A stretch of 64,000 nucleotides of DNA from Urechis unicinctus (lineage: Eukaryota > Annelida > Polychaeta > Xenopneusta > Urechidae): positions 40,993,116-41,057,115 of the forward strand of contig CM067343.1 of assembly GCA_034190875.2 (NCBI GenBank), in the 5' to 3' direction. The notes beneath the pieces were generated by a model. It was given only the letters and a program-made list of their open reading frames with translations, was not told the origin of the DNA and made no database searches. Within the stretch, counting starts at the first letter, position 1. Every line of letters begins with the position of its first letter. Positions 13,439-25,038 of this stretch are shown here, piece by piece. The position numbers were made by a program, and so were the translations under genes.

Positions 13439-13450
13439 GGGGGTGGGGGG
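13439..13450 (+). repeat. Interrupted G-tract in Y-A
   Basis: Five Gs, a T and six Gs. This is the A-copy version of a homopolymer that is 18 Gs long in Y-B (18,765-18,782) and G5-A-G12 in Y-D (62,830-62,847). Y-C has lost the region in a deletion. It is a copy-to-copy variable homopolymer of a kind that can form G-quadruplexes; no function is shown. Confidence 0.9.
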
Positions 13451-14494
13451 TAATAACTACAATATCTTCGACTTTTGTGCAATGCTGGGAAGTCTTCGTC
13501 TATTAAATGTGACAATCTCTTCTTATAGCTGCGTAATTGGGATGTGTTACTAGCCCGGTAAATGCATTGGATCCATAATCTGTCAAATTTATATACTTTA
13601 CGCATTGTATCTGTGTCCACATTCGATGTTTTGTCGGATTTTTGCTCATGCATCCGATACAAGTGAATTCGAGGTTTGGAACCTTTGGCAGGCAGTAAAT
13701 ATGACTGCATATGCGGATATGAAAACATGTATTACTATTTTTAAATTTTTAGACCGATCTCTGTTGATGCACTGTATATTCCTTAGTAACTGAGAACATC
13801 CGACTGACAACTGTAACATGATTATATTAAACTTAAAGACATGATGCGTCTATTTATTCGGGTCCCCAAAAAAACGGTCTTACTGATATTAGTGAAATTC
13901 ATTCCAAAGTTAAGTAGATTGTGGTTGCCAGGCGTGCCCCATACGCTGATGGATTGTTATGACATTGAATGCAATGAATGGCTTTGCAGAGGGATCTTCT
14001 TAAAGACCGACTCCTACATTAAAGGCGCTTTGTTTTCAGTCGTAAATTGGCTGCAATTTTGCTCCGCAATGGGAACATAATTTCAATTTAAAGAGAATTT
14101 AGCATGATGTGTGATTGCTATGTAGGAATGCACCGTTGCTGATCAGTCAGGTTAAGATACAGGATAGCCAATACAAGGAATCGTTTAAAGCTATGCTGCA
14201 ACAATAATGCTAGCAAACAAAATTTAGGCGGTAGGATGTGACAACTCTAGCGTCTTTTCGTACACGTCTCAGCAAGGTTTGTTTTCAATAACGTTAATTA
14301 GAACCAACGAAAAGCCAACGTAAGTAGCTTCAGTAAAGTGATCAAACACATCCTACTGGTTAGATTTCAAATGCATAAGTGAGGATTTGGGTTAGTGGGT
14401 CACGGAGCGGTGCCGATTTGCAGCATACTCAAGAACAACATTTGCTTGACTGAATGATATTCTCGTATCGCTTGTCATAGCGCTCTGTCCGATA

Positions 14495-14545
14495 TGCTAA
14501 GCAAGAGGACGATTCTAAGGATTGATTTTGTTAATGTTTCGAATT
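14495..14545. other. LINE-free site in Y-A
   Basis: In A, GCTAAGCAAG is followed by about 25 bases and then TTAATGTTTCGAATTAACGG. In B and C the same two flanks are separated by 400-450 bp of LINE sequence (19,871-20,319 and 27,214-27,621). The simplest reading is that A is the pre-insertion site. An alternative is imprecise loss from A: the A spacer contains AGGACGA, resembling AAGACGACGG near the 3' end of the element. The related X sequence (about 9,700-9,790) also has no LINE, which favours a pre-insertion state. I could not identify a convincing target-site duplication. Confidence 0.6.
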
Positions 14546-16468
14546 AACGGGCAAGATGTATATAACTTGTGAACTCGCCATTGCACTGGGCTAATGACAA
14601 TCTGGGCATCATCTAAGTAGAAAGCCATATTTTTATCGAATATCATCTGCGTGTAGACGAACTGAGCCGGCATTATATCAAGATATTCGATCTTATCAGA
14701 CCGGATATTACCTTTGCTATATGCATTCAGCATGTTCAATCGGGATTTATCGAGTATAGTTTGTATAAGATAATCCTGGGTATCTGACGGCTTGGGTTAA
14801 ATTGTGACATGACCTAAGTTAAGTGCCTTGGCCGTGTCACAACTGCATTCTTCCTTACGAATGGCGCTTGAATTTAGTCATACTGGCCATTATGTAAATT
14901 TAACTATTGTTGTACGTTTATCTTTTACATATTAAATTCGATTGCTATGGTAACATTATGCCGGAATAATATTTTGGTTTAAACATAGCATTATTTTGAG
15001 CGAAAGTTCAGGTGTTATATAAATAACATATAGTGGTTGGCTTCTTGGATTGTAATCACTTGATATCAAAATAGGCAATATCTAGTATTACCCTACTGCT
15101 AAACATATGGCTTCCGACCCGGTTATCAAAACGAATTTAAGCAATTAATGGTCTCGGAAAAGTATTCTAAGTTGGTATGTCGTCTAATGATGAATAATTT
15201 TAATGTGTGGTTAACTAAGAACGACTCGTATTTTGTGTTAAGCATCACTTTATTGAACTGCTGATACGTATAAGCTTTACCTTATTTCCGTTTGGGTAAT
15301 ATTCATGCGCTGAATGACTGGTCCTACCCTTATAATAGCGCAATTGCTCAAGACCTTTATAAACAGTGTGTTCGGTGCGTATATCAAGTAAATATGCGGC
15401 TGAACGGCACACTATCACGCGAGTGCCATACTGCGGCGGGAAAGCCGGTTATTATAAAATACAGTATGTATTGATGGTTTTGGCCATTCAGTCAAGCCTT
15501 TGTAATTGACCGTGCTAATTGTTATGTGCAGTCATGACAGGATCCGGTCAGTAAACCTACAGATGCAAATATGCTGTTCACACGTTTCTATCAAATGATG
15601 CACGACAAGCCACTGGGCATGTTTAAGAATAATACAACTGAAGGATTTATGTTATTTTCTCGTAATTCACCACATTTTGACGCCATCATATTCAGATAAA
15701 TTACAAGTTAAATGGCGAAAAAGTGCCTGAAACAACTATTGAACAAGATATGAGCAGAATATTTCATCGAGACCATTGTCAGCGAAAATGAGATGATAAC
15801 GGAGAATACATCCCAGCAATGACCTCAAATAGGCAGCAATGTCAAGATATAACCACACGAGCAATGGGCGCCCAATCAGATGATTGACAATGGAATGTAC
15901 AACCATGCCACTGATGATTATATCTGGCGTACTCTTATTAATACGCTGCTAGTGTAGCTGTCGTAACAAAAAAAAACTGCTTCTTTCTTTCTCATGGTAG
16001 GACATGATGTATCGGATACAGCAATGTCGGAAATGTCCTAATAGACGGTTAGTAGAGATGTGTGTATAATAGATATTCTACCACTGTTAACATTTACCAA
16101 CATTATTACATAGATAAACAAGTATCGTTGTCTCACATATTGAATCAATGACTATGTTTAGGAGACCTGCAATTTAATGTGGTGCTATAATCGAACAACA
16201 TAATTAAATGTCTTTCTATCTGCCTGCCGATTCACACGACGTGAAGGTGCATCGGGTGGCACTTTTTAGTAAAGCATATTACAATTTACTTATCACACAT
16301 AGAGCATGCCAATCCAAATCCAATTGCAATAGCATATACCAGCTATATGGAAATCAGTAAAGCTGCAGAGCGGTCGCGTGGTAGTGGCTTTTTGAGTAGT
16401 ACCTAGTAAAATGTGTTAGAGTCTTCAAAAATCTAATAGTCCCTGGCGCATTGACTGCGCGGAAACGA

Positions 16469-16494
16469 TTGTATAGAATTTCCTTTCTATACAA
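16469..16494. other. Perfect inverted repeat (hairpin), Y-A only
   Basis: TTGTATAGAA and TTCTATACAA are perfect 10-bp arms around a 6-base loop (TTTCCT). The equivalent place in B (near 22,025) and C (near 29,605) has diverged so that the arms no longer pair. It is therefore probably a chance or copy-specific structure and not a conserved site. Confidence 0.6.
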
Positions 16495-18764
16495 CAACGC
16501 GGCTGTTTGCACATAATTGTGTGTCTGTCTATAAATATTGTTTAAATTTTGAAATTCATCTGCCCAATTATATCAATCGTCGTTTAGATTTTGTGTTACA
16601 ATACATGTTTAAAATTCGATATTCTTATCGGTGGGCACAACTGCATGAATAATATATCAATGATTGTCAAAGTAAAAATATTTAAAACACCTTACTATAA
16701 TAATATATACCGAAGCACATACTTTAGTGGATAGTGGTAATGTTAATGATAATATACGTATTGTAAGTCACTTTTAACGACAAGGTGATAGTGTGACGGC
16801 GATAGATCAGGATTAATATGATAAAGTGACAGCGCCAACCTGGCGGGAATGTGTAGCACTGTCTGGGCTGCAAAATCGATGCTGCTGGAACAAGGTCCAG
16901 CACAATACTCTTTAGTCATTAATCATCTCGCCACTTGGTCGGATGCATCCCCTTTCAGATATTTGACTACTATTCAATGTGATAATTCTTGTCACAAGGA
17001 ATCAGTCAGATGTGGCCCATTCTAACAAATTCATCAGTTCTATTCGCGGTATATAGTTGTGAATAGTTAGTACAATTTACATGGTTTGCCAATCGCTGTA
17101 TAGTGGAACTGAAGGACGAGTTGAAGAGCCGGTAATGTTATGTTTACGGACGCTACTTGCTTGGGGCTGGGGATATTTTATAAGGTTTAGTTCCAGTCAC
17201 ATATTTGCTTATTGACGCATGGTATTTCATCCTGGGTCCTAAACATCCAATATCGGGTATATATCTTAATCAGTGCCTCAGTGAATTTTATACCCAGTTT
17301 GCTCCGTCTTGAAACAAAATATAGGATGATATTTATTTCTTACTTTGAACCGTTTCTGAGCAAATGAATGCTGCGATTTTTTTAATTGATGCCACTCTCA
17401 CGTTGAAAACAAGACTAAAGCAAGGTAGAATGTAGCTGCTCTGGAATATTTAGGTACTTTCAATGTATCTTGTGTGCAAATGTCACGGTAACTCGATGTT
17501 TCAAAAGTAATGGTGTGGTTGTTGCAGCCTACACGAAAGTCACGTGCCTATGGATAGGGCCTATAGATCTACGGACCATTGTTTTGGCTGATAGAAGAAA
17601 CGTATTGTGTTAAACACGAATCAATGGACAGCATTCTGTTCAGTTTTGACTGTTTGCAAAATAGTGACCGTGCAAATGAGCCGTTTTACTCTCCTTCTCA
17701 TCATATTTGAGGAAGTTACAGCACAAATAAGTAACAACCTTAGAGCTCCATAAGATACGATGAATGGCTTAGGAAAGATAATGTCTAATTATTATGTACA
17801 GAAAACGACGAATAATGATAGGCAGCGATGTCATTAATCAAGCACTTTAAGTGCTCAACCAAGCACCCAATTTGAAACCCTATTATTGTCATTTTGATCT
17901 TCAAAGACGAAAAGCTGTTTATCATTGTGTACCTGCAGCCTCAAAGCTGAATACTTTTTAAGGGATCTTCTTCCTCTTTGTCCACTTGTTTCTTCCTATC
18001 TGGGTTCGTACTACGGCGTCATCCAATTGACACACGTTACTCGTCAGCTTAGCTAGCACTCTTTATGCATCAGTTAATCTATGTGGTAACCTAAGTTAAA
18101 AACATTCAAGCTTGAAGTATTGATTGCTCTATCCACTTCGGCCGAGGTTTGAAGATGAATGAAGAATAGCAAGTTAAGGCACGCATAATATTCGCGTGAT
18201 AGTAGATCAGGTCTGCGTCATTGCTGCAGCAAGAAATCGTAATGGTGTCTTACATTATGCATCATTTGGGCAGTCGTTATTACCTGCACTCGTGTGTAAC
18301 TTTTCCAACATAATTTGCCTCTTCATTATTACTGTCAATTCTTTCCATAATGTTCGTCTTAGTTCAAGCCGAATAGGAGCGTACGATGATTACTTACGAT
18401 GATCAGTTTCGATCGAGTCAACAGCGTTTATTTTGTGTACAATGTCACGTAGCATATTGGCCAAGCCGCAACCATGTTGTCTCGTAAAAATGCTTACTGC
18501 TGATAACACTGAATTACAATTAGAGATCATGTCAGGTATTGACTAAGATATATGATTAATAGTTAAAATAAGCAGACGTTCATGTCGTAATTAAAACGTT
18601 GTCACCGCAATACGACAGACTCCAGTCATGTTTAATATCGCAATAAAGGCCTAAGTAACCGTAATAGTTTGCCTCCGATGTTCACAACTGGAATCGAAAT
18701 ATAGCTTTATATTTTGAACGCACCACCGATCATGAAGTTATACAGTTTGTGTGTTCGTGTGTGA

Positions 18765-18782
18765 GGGGGGGGGGGGGGGGGG
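18765..18782 (+). repeat. G18 homopolymer in Y-B
   Basis: An uninterrupted run of 18 Gs on the plus strand after a GTGTGTTCGTGTGTGA stretch. The matching tract is much shorter in Y-A and is broken by an A in Y-D. Run length in a homopolymer this long may be misread by sequencing. Confidence 0.9.
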
Positions 18783-19797
18783 TGATAACTACAATATCAC
18801 TGACTTGTGTGCCATACTGTGAAGCGTTCGTCCATTAAATGTAACAATACAATCTCTTCCCACAGCTGCGTGATTGGGATGTTTTTTTCCAGCCCGCTAA
18901 ATGCATTGGATCCATAATCTGTCAAATATATATATATTCAATTATTGCCGCTGTGTCCACATTTGAGGTTTTGTTTGTTTTTTGCACATGCATCCGATAA
19001 AATTGAAATCGAGGTTTGCAACACTTTGCAGGCAGCTATTAAGACTATATGCGCATATAAAACATGTATTTCGAATTTTAATTTTTAGACCGATCTCTGT
19101 TCATGGCTTGTCTATTCCTTAAAAACTGCGATCACCAGACTGACAACTGTAATATAATTATATTCAACTTAAACTCATGATGCGTCTACTTATTCTTGTC
19201 TAAAAACGGTCATATTTATTATCATGACAGGCTGTCCTACAGTGCACGTTTTTCAGTGAAAGATAAAGTAGATTGTGGTTGTCAGGCGTGCCCAATGCGC
19301 TGATCAATTGTTATAAAATTGGATGCAACGAATGGTTTTGCAGATGCGTCGTCTTAAAGATTCTTATATTAAAGGCTATTTGTTTTCATTCTTAAATTGG
19401 CTACAATTCTGCTCCGCAATAGGGACATAAATTTCAATTTACAGAGAATTTAGCTTGATATGTGGATGCTATGCGGGATTGCATCGTCGCTGATCAGTCA
19501 GATAATAATTTTGGATAGCCAAAACAGGGAATCATTTATAGCTATGCTGCAACAATAATTCTAGCAATCACAAATGTAGGCGGAAGGATACGATAACTAT
19601 AGCGTCTTGTCATCTACGTCTCTGCAAGATTTGTTTAATAAATCGATCTCATTAACGTTAATAATAAGCAACGAATAGCCAACGCCAGTAGCTTCAGTAA
19701 AGTGATCATACTAATCCAACTGGTTAGCTTTTGAATGCTTAAGTGAGGATTTGGGTTAGTTGGTTACGGTGCGGCACCAATTTGCAGCATACATAAG

Positions 19798-19814
19798 AAA
19801 AAAAAAAAAAAAAA
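19798..19814 (+). repeat. A17 homopolymer, Y-B only
   Basis: Seventeen As before TGCTTGAC. The same site in C and D reads GAAAACAATTTGCTTGAC, and in A it reads GAACAACATTTGCTTGAC. This is therefore a local expansion in one copy and not a poly(A) tail of an inserted element: no recognisable element precedes it. Confidence 0.8.
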
Positions 19815-19870
19815 TGCTTGACAGAACGAAATCTTCGTATTGCTCTTTCAAATATGCTAAGCAAGATGAC

Positions 19871-20319
19871 AAGTGTTGCTGTGGAGAGGTGTGGCGTCAC
19901 TGGGATTGAGGCCCTCCCTCTACTCTACGGCGAGCTGGAGGATGGCCGCCTCCCCCCGGGCGGCCAGTAAAAGAGGTACAAAGTCGTCCTTAAGGCGACG
20001 CTGAACACCTGTAACCTCGGCTCTGCCACCTAAGTGAGATACGACAGAAACATAGTTTTGTGGCTAAAGACCTGCCACAACGGCCTGACGTACCTCAAGC
20101 AACGGAAGACCGGAAGAAAGAGCGGAGGAGAGCACAGCACTCCGCGGCATTGAACCTAACGCCACCAGACGACGACTTTGTCTGCCCTGACTGCCAGATG
20201 AGATGTCGGTCTAGGATCGGCCTCGGCAGTCATCGTAGACACATTCATCCTCATCATCACTAGGAGGCAGCAGTGAAGGAGATTCGTCTAAGACGACGGC
20301 TCAGTCTATCTATCAATGG
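19871..20319 (+). mobile_element. 5'-truncated non-LTR (LINE) fragment in Y-B
   Basis: A G+C-rich island inside A+T-rich DNA, about 450 bp, inserted between GCTAAGCAAG and GGTTAATG, which are adjacent in Y-A apart from about 25 bases. It encodes the last part of a retrotransposon reverse-transcriptase ORF on the plus strand. After the stop (20,264) come about 55 bases of G-rich 3' sequence ending in a short ATCTATCAA tail that resembles the ATCAATCAA end of the Y-C copy. Simple 3' tails of this sort are common in LINEs. No 5' part, endonuclease or catalytic RT domain is present. The exact left border is uncertain by about 10 bases. Confidence 0.85.
19908..20266 (+). pseudogene. LINE reverse transcriptase, C-terminal remnant (B)
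   Basis: From 19,908 the frame reads a LLYGELEDG motif, then PGGQ-stop-KRYKVVLKA, then TCHNGLTYLKQ. This is the conserved post-RT region of many animal LINE ORF2 proteins (the GGQ-KRYKD-LK motif). Stops lie at 19,968-19,970 and 20,031-20,033; the second replaces a Trp codon that is intact in Y-C. A 4-base deletion near 20,102 relative to Y-C then shifts the frame. The continuing frame (to 20,263, stop 20,264-20,266) encodes a basic RKKERRRAQ stretch and a CPDCQMRCRSRIGLGSHRRH finger with spacing C-x2-C-x12-H-x4-H. In the intact family this tail is thought to help bind template nucleic acid. This copy is dead. The clade is not certain from this fragment. Confidence 0.85.
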
Positions 20320-22576
20320 TTAATGTTAAGAATTAACTGGGGAGATCGATATAACTTGTGAACTCACCATTGTACTGGGCTATCTGGGAATCATCTAAGT
20401 AGAAAGCTATAAATATATCGAATGTTATCTGTGTTTAGAAGAACTGAGCCGGCATTAAATCAAGAGATTCGATCCTATCAGACCGGATATTACATTTGCT
20501 ATATGCATTTAGCATGTTCAAGCTAAGCTTTATCTAGTATGATTTGTATTAATTAAACCTGGGAATTATCTAACGGCTTGCTTCGGTGAAATTGTGGTAT
20601 GACCTAGGTTAAGTGCCTTTGTAGTGTCATAACTGCATTCTTCATCACGTTTGGCGCTTGAATTTAGTCATTCTGACCTTTATTTAAAATTACGTATTGT
20701 AGTACGTTTATCTTTTACATGAATTTGATTGCTCTGGTAACATTATGCCGGAACATTATTTCGGTTTTAACCTAGCATTATTCTAAACGAAGGTTAAGGT
20801 TTGATATAAATAACAGATAGTGTTGTTTTCTTGGTTTATAATTACTTGCTATCACAATAGGCAATATCTAGCTTTACTGGTAATTACATACGTTACATAA
20901 TTAAGTCTGAATATTACTCTACTGCTAATAACATGGCTACCGATACGTTTTCAAAAATAATTTAAGCAACTATTTGTCTCACAAAGGTATTCTAAGTTGA
21001 TATGTCGCCTAATGATGACTAATTTTAATGTGTGGTTAACTAAGAATGACTCGTATTTTGTGTTAAGCATCACATTATTGAACTGATTATGCGTATAAGC
21101 TTTACCTTATTTCCATTGGGATAATATCCACGCGCTGAATGATTGTTCTTACATATATAAAAGCGCAATTGCTCCAGACCTTTATAGCCAGTGTGTTCAG
21201 TGCTAATATCAAGTAATTATGAGGCTCAACGGCACACTATCACGCAAGTGTCTTGCTGTGGCGGGAAGGCCGGTTATCACGAATACAGTATGTATTGGTA
21301 GTGTTCTGATAGTGGTTATAAATAGTAACCCCTGAACCAGCAGTACCCGGTTTGACATTTTGGCCATGCAGTCAAGCCTTTGTAATTGACCCTGCTAATT
21401 CTTATGTGCAGTAATGACAGGATCCGGAGAGTCAACCACAAATTGCACATATGCTATTCATAAGTATCTATCAAACGAGGCACAACATTCCCCAGGCCAT
21501 GCATTAGAACAATACGACTTAATGATTTATGTTATTTTCTCGTAGCTCACCATATTTTGACGCCATCATATTCAGATAAATTACAAGTTAAATGGCGAAA
21601 AAGTGCCTGGAACAACTATTGAACAAGACATGAGCAGAATATTATAAGCGAAAACGGGGTGATAACAGAGAATGCATCCCAGCAATGACCTCAAATAGGC
21701 AGCAATGTCCAGATATAACCACACGAGCAATGGGCGCCCAATCAGATGATTGACAATGGAATGTACAACCATGCCACTGATGATTATCTCTGGCGTACTC
21801 TTAATAATATGCTACTTGGGTAGCTTTTGAAATATAACACATAGAACATGCCACCTCAAAACCAATTGCAATAAAATCAGCTTTTATGGAAATCGGTTTA
21901 TCTGAAGAGCGGTCGCGTTGTAGTGTTTTTTTGAGTAGTAACTAGTACAATGTGTGGGGCAACAAATATCAGTGCGTTGTATAAGCAGTATTATCTTCCG
22001 TTCATAGTCTACGTGGTAACGACTGTATATAATTCCTTTCTTAACTGCATCACGGCTGTTTTTGCACATAATTGTGCGGCTGTCTATGAATATTGTTTTA
22101 CTTTGAAATTCAAATTTACTTTGAGCTACATTCAAATCTTCGTTAAGATTTTGTGATAAAATACATGTTTGAAATATGATATTCTTTTCGGTGGGCAAAA
22201 CTGCATGAATAATATATCAATGACTGACCAAGTAAGCCTAAAAATATTTAAAACACCTTACTAAAATAATATCTACCGAAGCACGTACTTTAGTGGATAG
22301 TGGTATTGTTAATGATAATATACGTATTGTAAGTCACTTTCAAGGACAAGGTAATACAGCGACGGCGATAGATCAGGATTATTATGATGTAGTGACAGCG
22401 CAAACCTGGCGGGAATGTGTTGCACTGTCTGGGCTGAAAATTTCGTGCCGCTGGAACAAAGTCCAGCACATTACCTTTGAGTCCGTAATCATCTCTCCAC
22501 TTGGCTGTATGCATCCCCTTTCCGATATTTGATCGCATTTTAACGCGATCATTCTTGCTACAAGGAATCAATCAGA

Positions 22577-24219
22577 TTGCCAAATTTAAGGATGGAAAGC
22601 ACACCCCGTGTATCGAAACGCGGCGCAGCTAATATCTACACCATAAATACCAGCTTGTACTTTAGTGGAGGCCAGGGTATTTACTTTAACAAGGCAATGT
22701 GATATTGTGGGTTGTTAGTGTGTGGGTGAAGCAAAACAATAACTTGTATACAACCGTATAATTACCAGATGGTAGAGCTATGACATAATGCAATATGAAT
22801 ATTCCGTGTAAATGTTATGGCAGTGCGTTTGTCGGTATAATTACCGCCATAGATGGCTTGAATTGTATTAACACGGAACCAGAACATATTAGTTGAAATA
22901 TGAACATAGGGTTTACGGTAGACATTGATTTATACTTGATGCTAATCATTAATGTGCATGAGTAATCAAAAAAGAGGGCTTTCATTCGACGCTTAAAAGA
23001 AAACCACTCAATTAAGTGAGATTGATTCGCACGGAACATGCAATATGGCCATCAGTTGTTCATGCAACTCGCGTTGTAGGACTATCAAGAATTGCCAATT
23101 ATCTAGGGCTTGTGAAGTAGAGGTTGACGGAGGTTACCTAATTCACACTGCCGATTTTCCGTAAGGCTTTGTAAGCTGCCCAAGCACTTATGGTAGTGGG
23201 CCTCAATCGATTTGTTTATACAGATGCACACCATAGTGACTGTTTACATTTAACTGCCGGACATCTAATCTCTTTGATGTCATAGTGAGGAAACTGCTAT
23301 AACGTCATGCTCACAATTGCTTTAATGGAATCGTACCAAGCTATGCGATGAGCATAGTGCCATAACATGCAGTTTGTTATAGTAATCAAATGGACATCCT
23401 ATTAAAAGTATACGCCTTCGTTTCCTAAGCAATGGAATACACCTACTTGGATGTATCATAGCTATCAGTTATAAACACGAATTATTTCAGTAAGGCATAC
23501 GGTGCTGCGATATATTGTTTAGAACTATATAGTGATTGGTCAAAATTCATTTGTGAGCTCTCTTGTGATGAGTACAACGTGCGGGGCCCAAATAAAAATG
23601 GCCCGCATCCCCATTCTATACAGAAAATGAACGAGGATACTTGTACCCTGGTATTTTAGGTACATCGTAGTTCAACGACTGTCTCGATAACAAGTTACTG
23701 GTGAGGTAATGATTCTTAAAGTTCAAGTGCTTGATATATTCTACAAGCGCTGCTGTTCTAAGAGAACGTATTCAAGTTATTTATATCCGTACTTACAAAG
23801 TTTCACACATAGCCGGACATCTCACATTGATGGTCACCATGTTGTTCCTACTCGTCACCAAAATGTTGGCATTGAAATTTAAATGTAAATAAATATAACT
23901 GAGAATTGTAGTTTAGTCCACGAGCAATAGACATCAGTATTGAGGAGAGATGCCAATACAATATGCCAGTCATGATTTCACGTTGCCAGTTAGAATGATA
24001 ATCAACAAACGCTAGCATAACGGTTTGCAATGTTTTGACAATGACTGCAGTTACAACAATTATCCCACGATTTGCTATGTAGCTCAAATTAATATTATGT
24101 AGACCAATACGGTTGAAAACCTACCCTGCACTGGTACGATACAGGTTAATCAAAGTCGCGTGAGTCCATTATATAAGTATTATTTACTTCACTTGCGTAA
24201 GTAATGATTTGTGCACCGC
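22577..24219. other. Unassigned spacer between Y-B and the X piece
   Basis: About 1.6 kb that I could not match convincingly to X or Y. A weak resemblance near 22,655 (TACTTTAGTGGA, as in the Y tail at 16,715 and 22,287) hints at an old unit end. Near 23,581 a GCGGGGCC...GGCCCGC imperfect inverted repeat is present. Open frames are short (up to 79 codons) and unrecognisable. I see no gene, RNA or mobile element here. Confidence 0.5.
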
Positions 24220-25038
24220 TGATTCCGGAATTCCTCTTGCTAACAATGAAGCATCTAAACTGTGTGTGGTAATTATTCTAGTGTCAACCTGTCGGTAGAT
24301 TTCGAAAACAGCCTAGCATGGATTTCCCACAATTGCGCAACTACACTTATATGGTATTTGTGTTAATCAGATGCAAGCATATCGTTGGGGAAAACATTCT
24401 CTAGAATAAGCAAACAACTATCAACTTGCCAATGTACATGCGATATATATTATTTATATGCATCACAAACTCAATTATTGAAATAAACTGTAATAAAACG
24501 ACGCTAATTGAAGAGTACCCCGAATTTGATTGGTAGACGTACTATCAACAATAACCTGTCGCAATAAGATACTGGATTGCCAAAACAGAGATCACCGTTA
24601 AATGCATGCCACTAATTCAACCAGACAGTAGCGTTTATATGCAAGTCAATCATGGTATAGCTTGGCGTTCGAATGATGATAAAATTATACATATTCATTA
24701 ATATGCATTAGTATGGCCGCTTGCTATTTATATTTGATTAAAACACGTGCTAGAGGTTCGTACTCGTTGATCCGAATGATGCATCTTTGACTTGATACCA
24801 CAACGATCAGTTTTTGGCCAGGTTAGTGGGGTCACGTGAATTTACTTTCCAAATGACTTGGTGTCATTACAAATGAATTACTTATAACAATAGCTACGCG
24901 GTAATTTGCTAAGCAAGGTTTGTATTACTGAATCCGAAACAATTGATGTCAGACAATATTTTCCGACTTACTTTGTTCGATCAGCAGTTTTTTTAGCTGT
25001 TAACGTGGTGGTTTCTACGTGTTTATAATACTCATTCT
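24220..25038. repeat. 3' fragment of block X
   Basis: Starts abruptly at TGATTCCGGAATTCCTC, which is also at 10,411 in X1 and about 60,250 in X2, and stays nearly identical to the end of X, where Y-C begins. The long stretch 24,750-24,900 differs from X1 by only a few bases. Upstream sequence is unrelated to X, so this is a truncated X carried with Y-C, consistent with unequal exchange or a duplication break inside X. Confidence 0.88.

Larger units (their letters stand above)
11226..17010. repeat. Long repeat block Y, copy A
   Basis: Non-coding block of about 5.8 kb that recurs as B, C and D. Landmarks in order: GAGTTGAAGAGCCGGTAATG near 11,333; a TAGCTAGCACTC word near 12,325; a short G-tract at 13,439-13,450; CATACGCTGATGG near 13,938; the site GCTAAGCAAG at 14,495-14,504 where the other copies carry a LINE fragment but A does not; AAATGGCGAAAAAGTGCC near 15,712; and the end at AATCAGTCAGA (17,010), where B starts at once. 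A contains a ~350-bp stretch (about 15,950-16,290) that B lacks, and lacks ~55 bp near 15,475 that B and C have. Open frames are short and are not preserved between copies. Confidence 0.88.
17011..22576. repeat. Long repeat block Y, copy B
   Basis: About 5.6 kb, abutting copy A directly at 17,010/17,011 with no X block between. It carries the Y landmarks in order, plus the longest G-tract (18,765-18,782), a 17-A run at 19,798-19,814 absent from the other copies, and the fullest LINE fragment (19,871-20,319). It lacks about 350 bp present in A and C near 21,815. Its 5' end shares derived variants with D (for example TTGCTTGGGGCTGGGG and TTTCATCCTGGGTCCT) and not with A and C. The end is set where the A tail (AAGGAATCAGTCAGA) and the B tail (AAGGAATCAATCAGA) stop matching. 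Confidence 0.88.

Noticed and set aside
19798-19814. A17 run as the poly(A) tail of a retroposed sequence
   Set aside because: The other Y copies have matching sequence on both sides of the site without an insertion, so it is a local homopolymer expansion.
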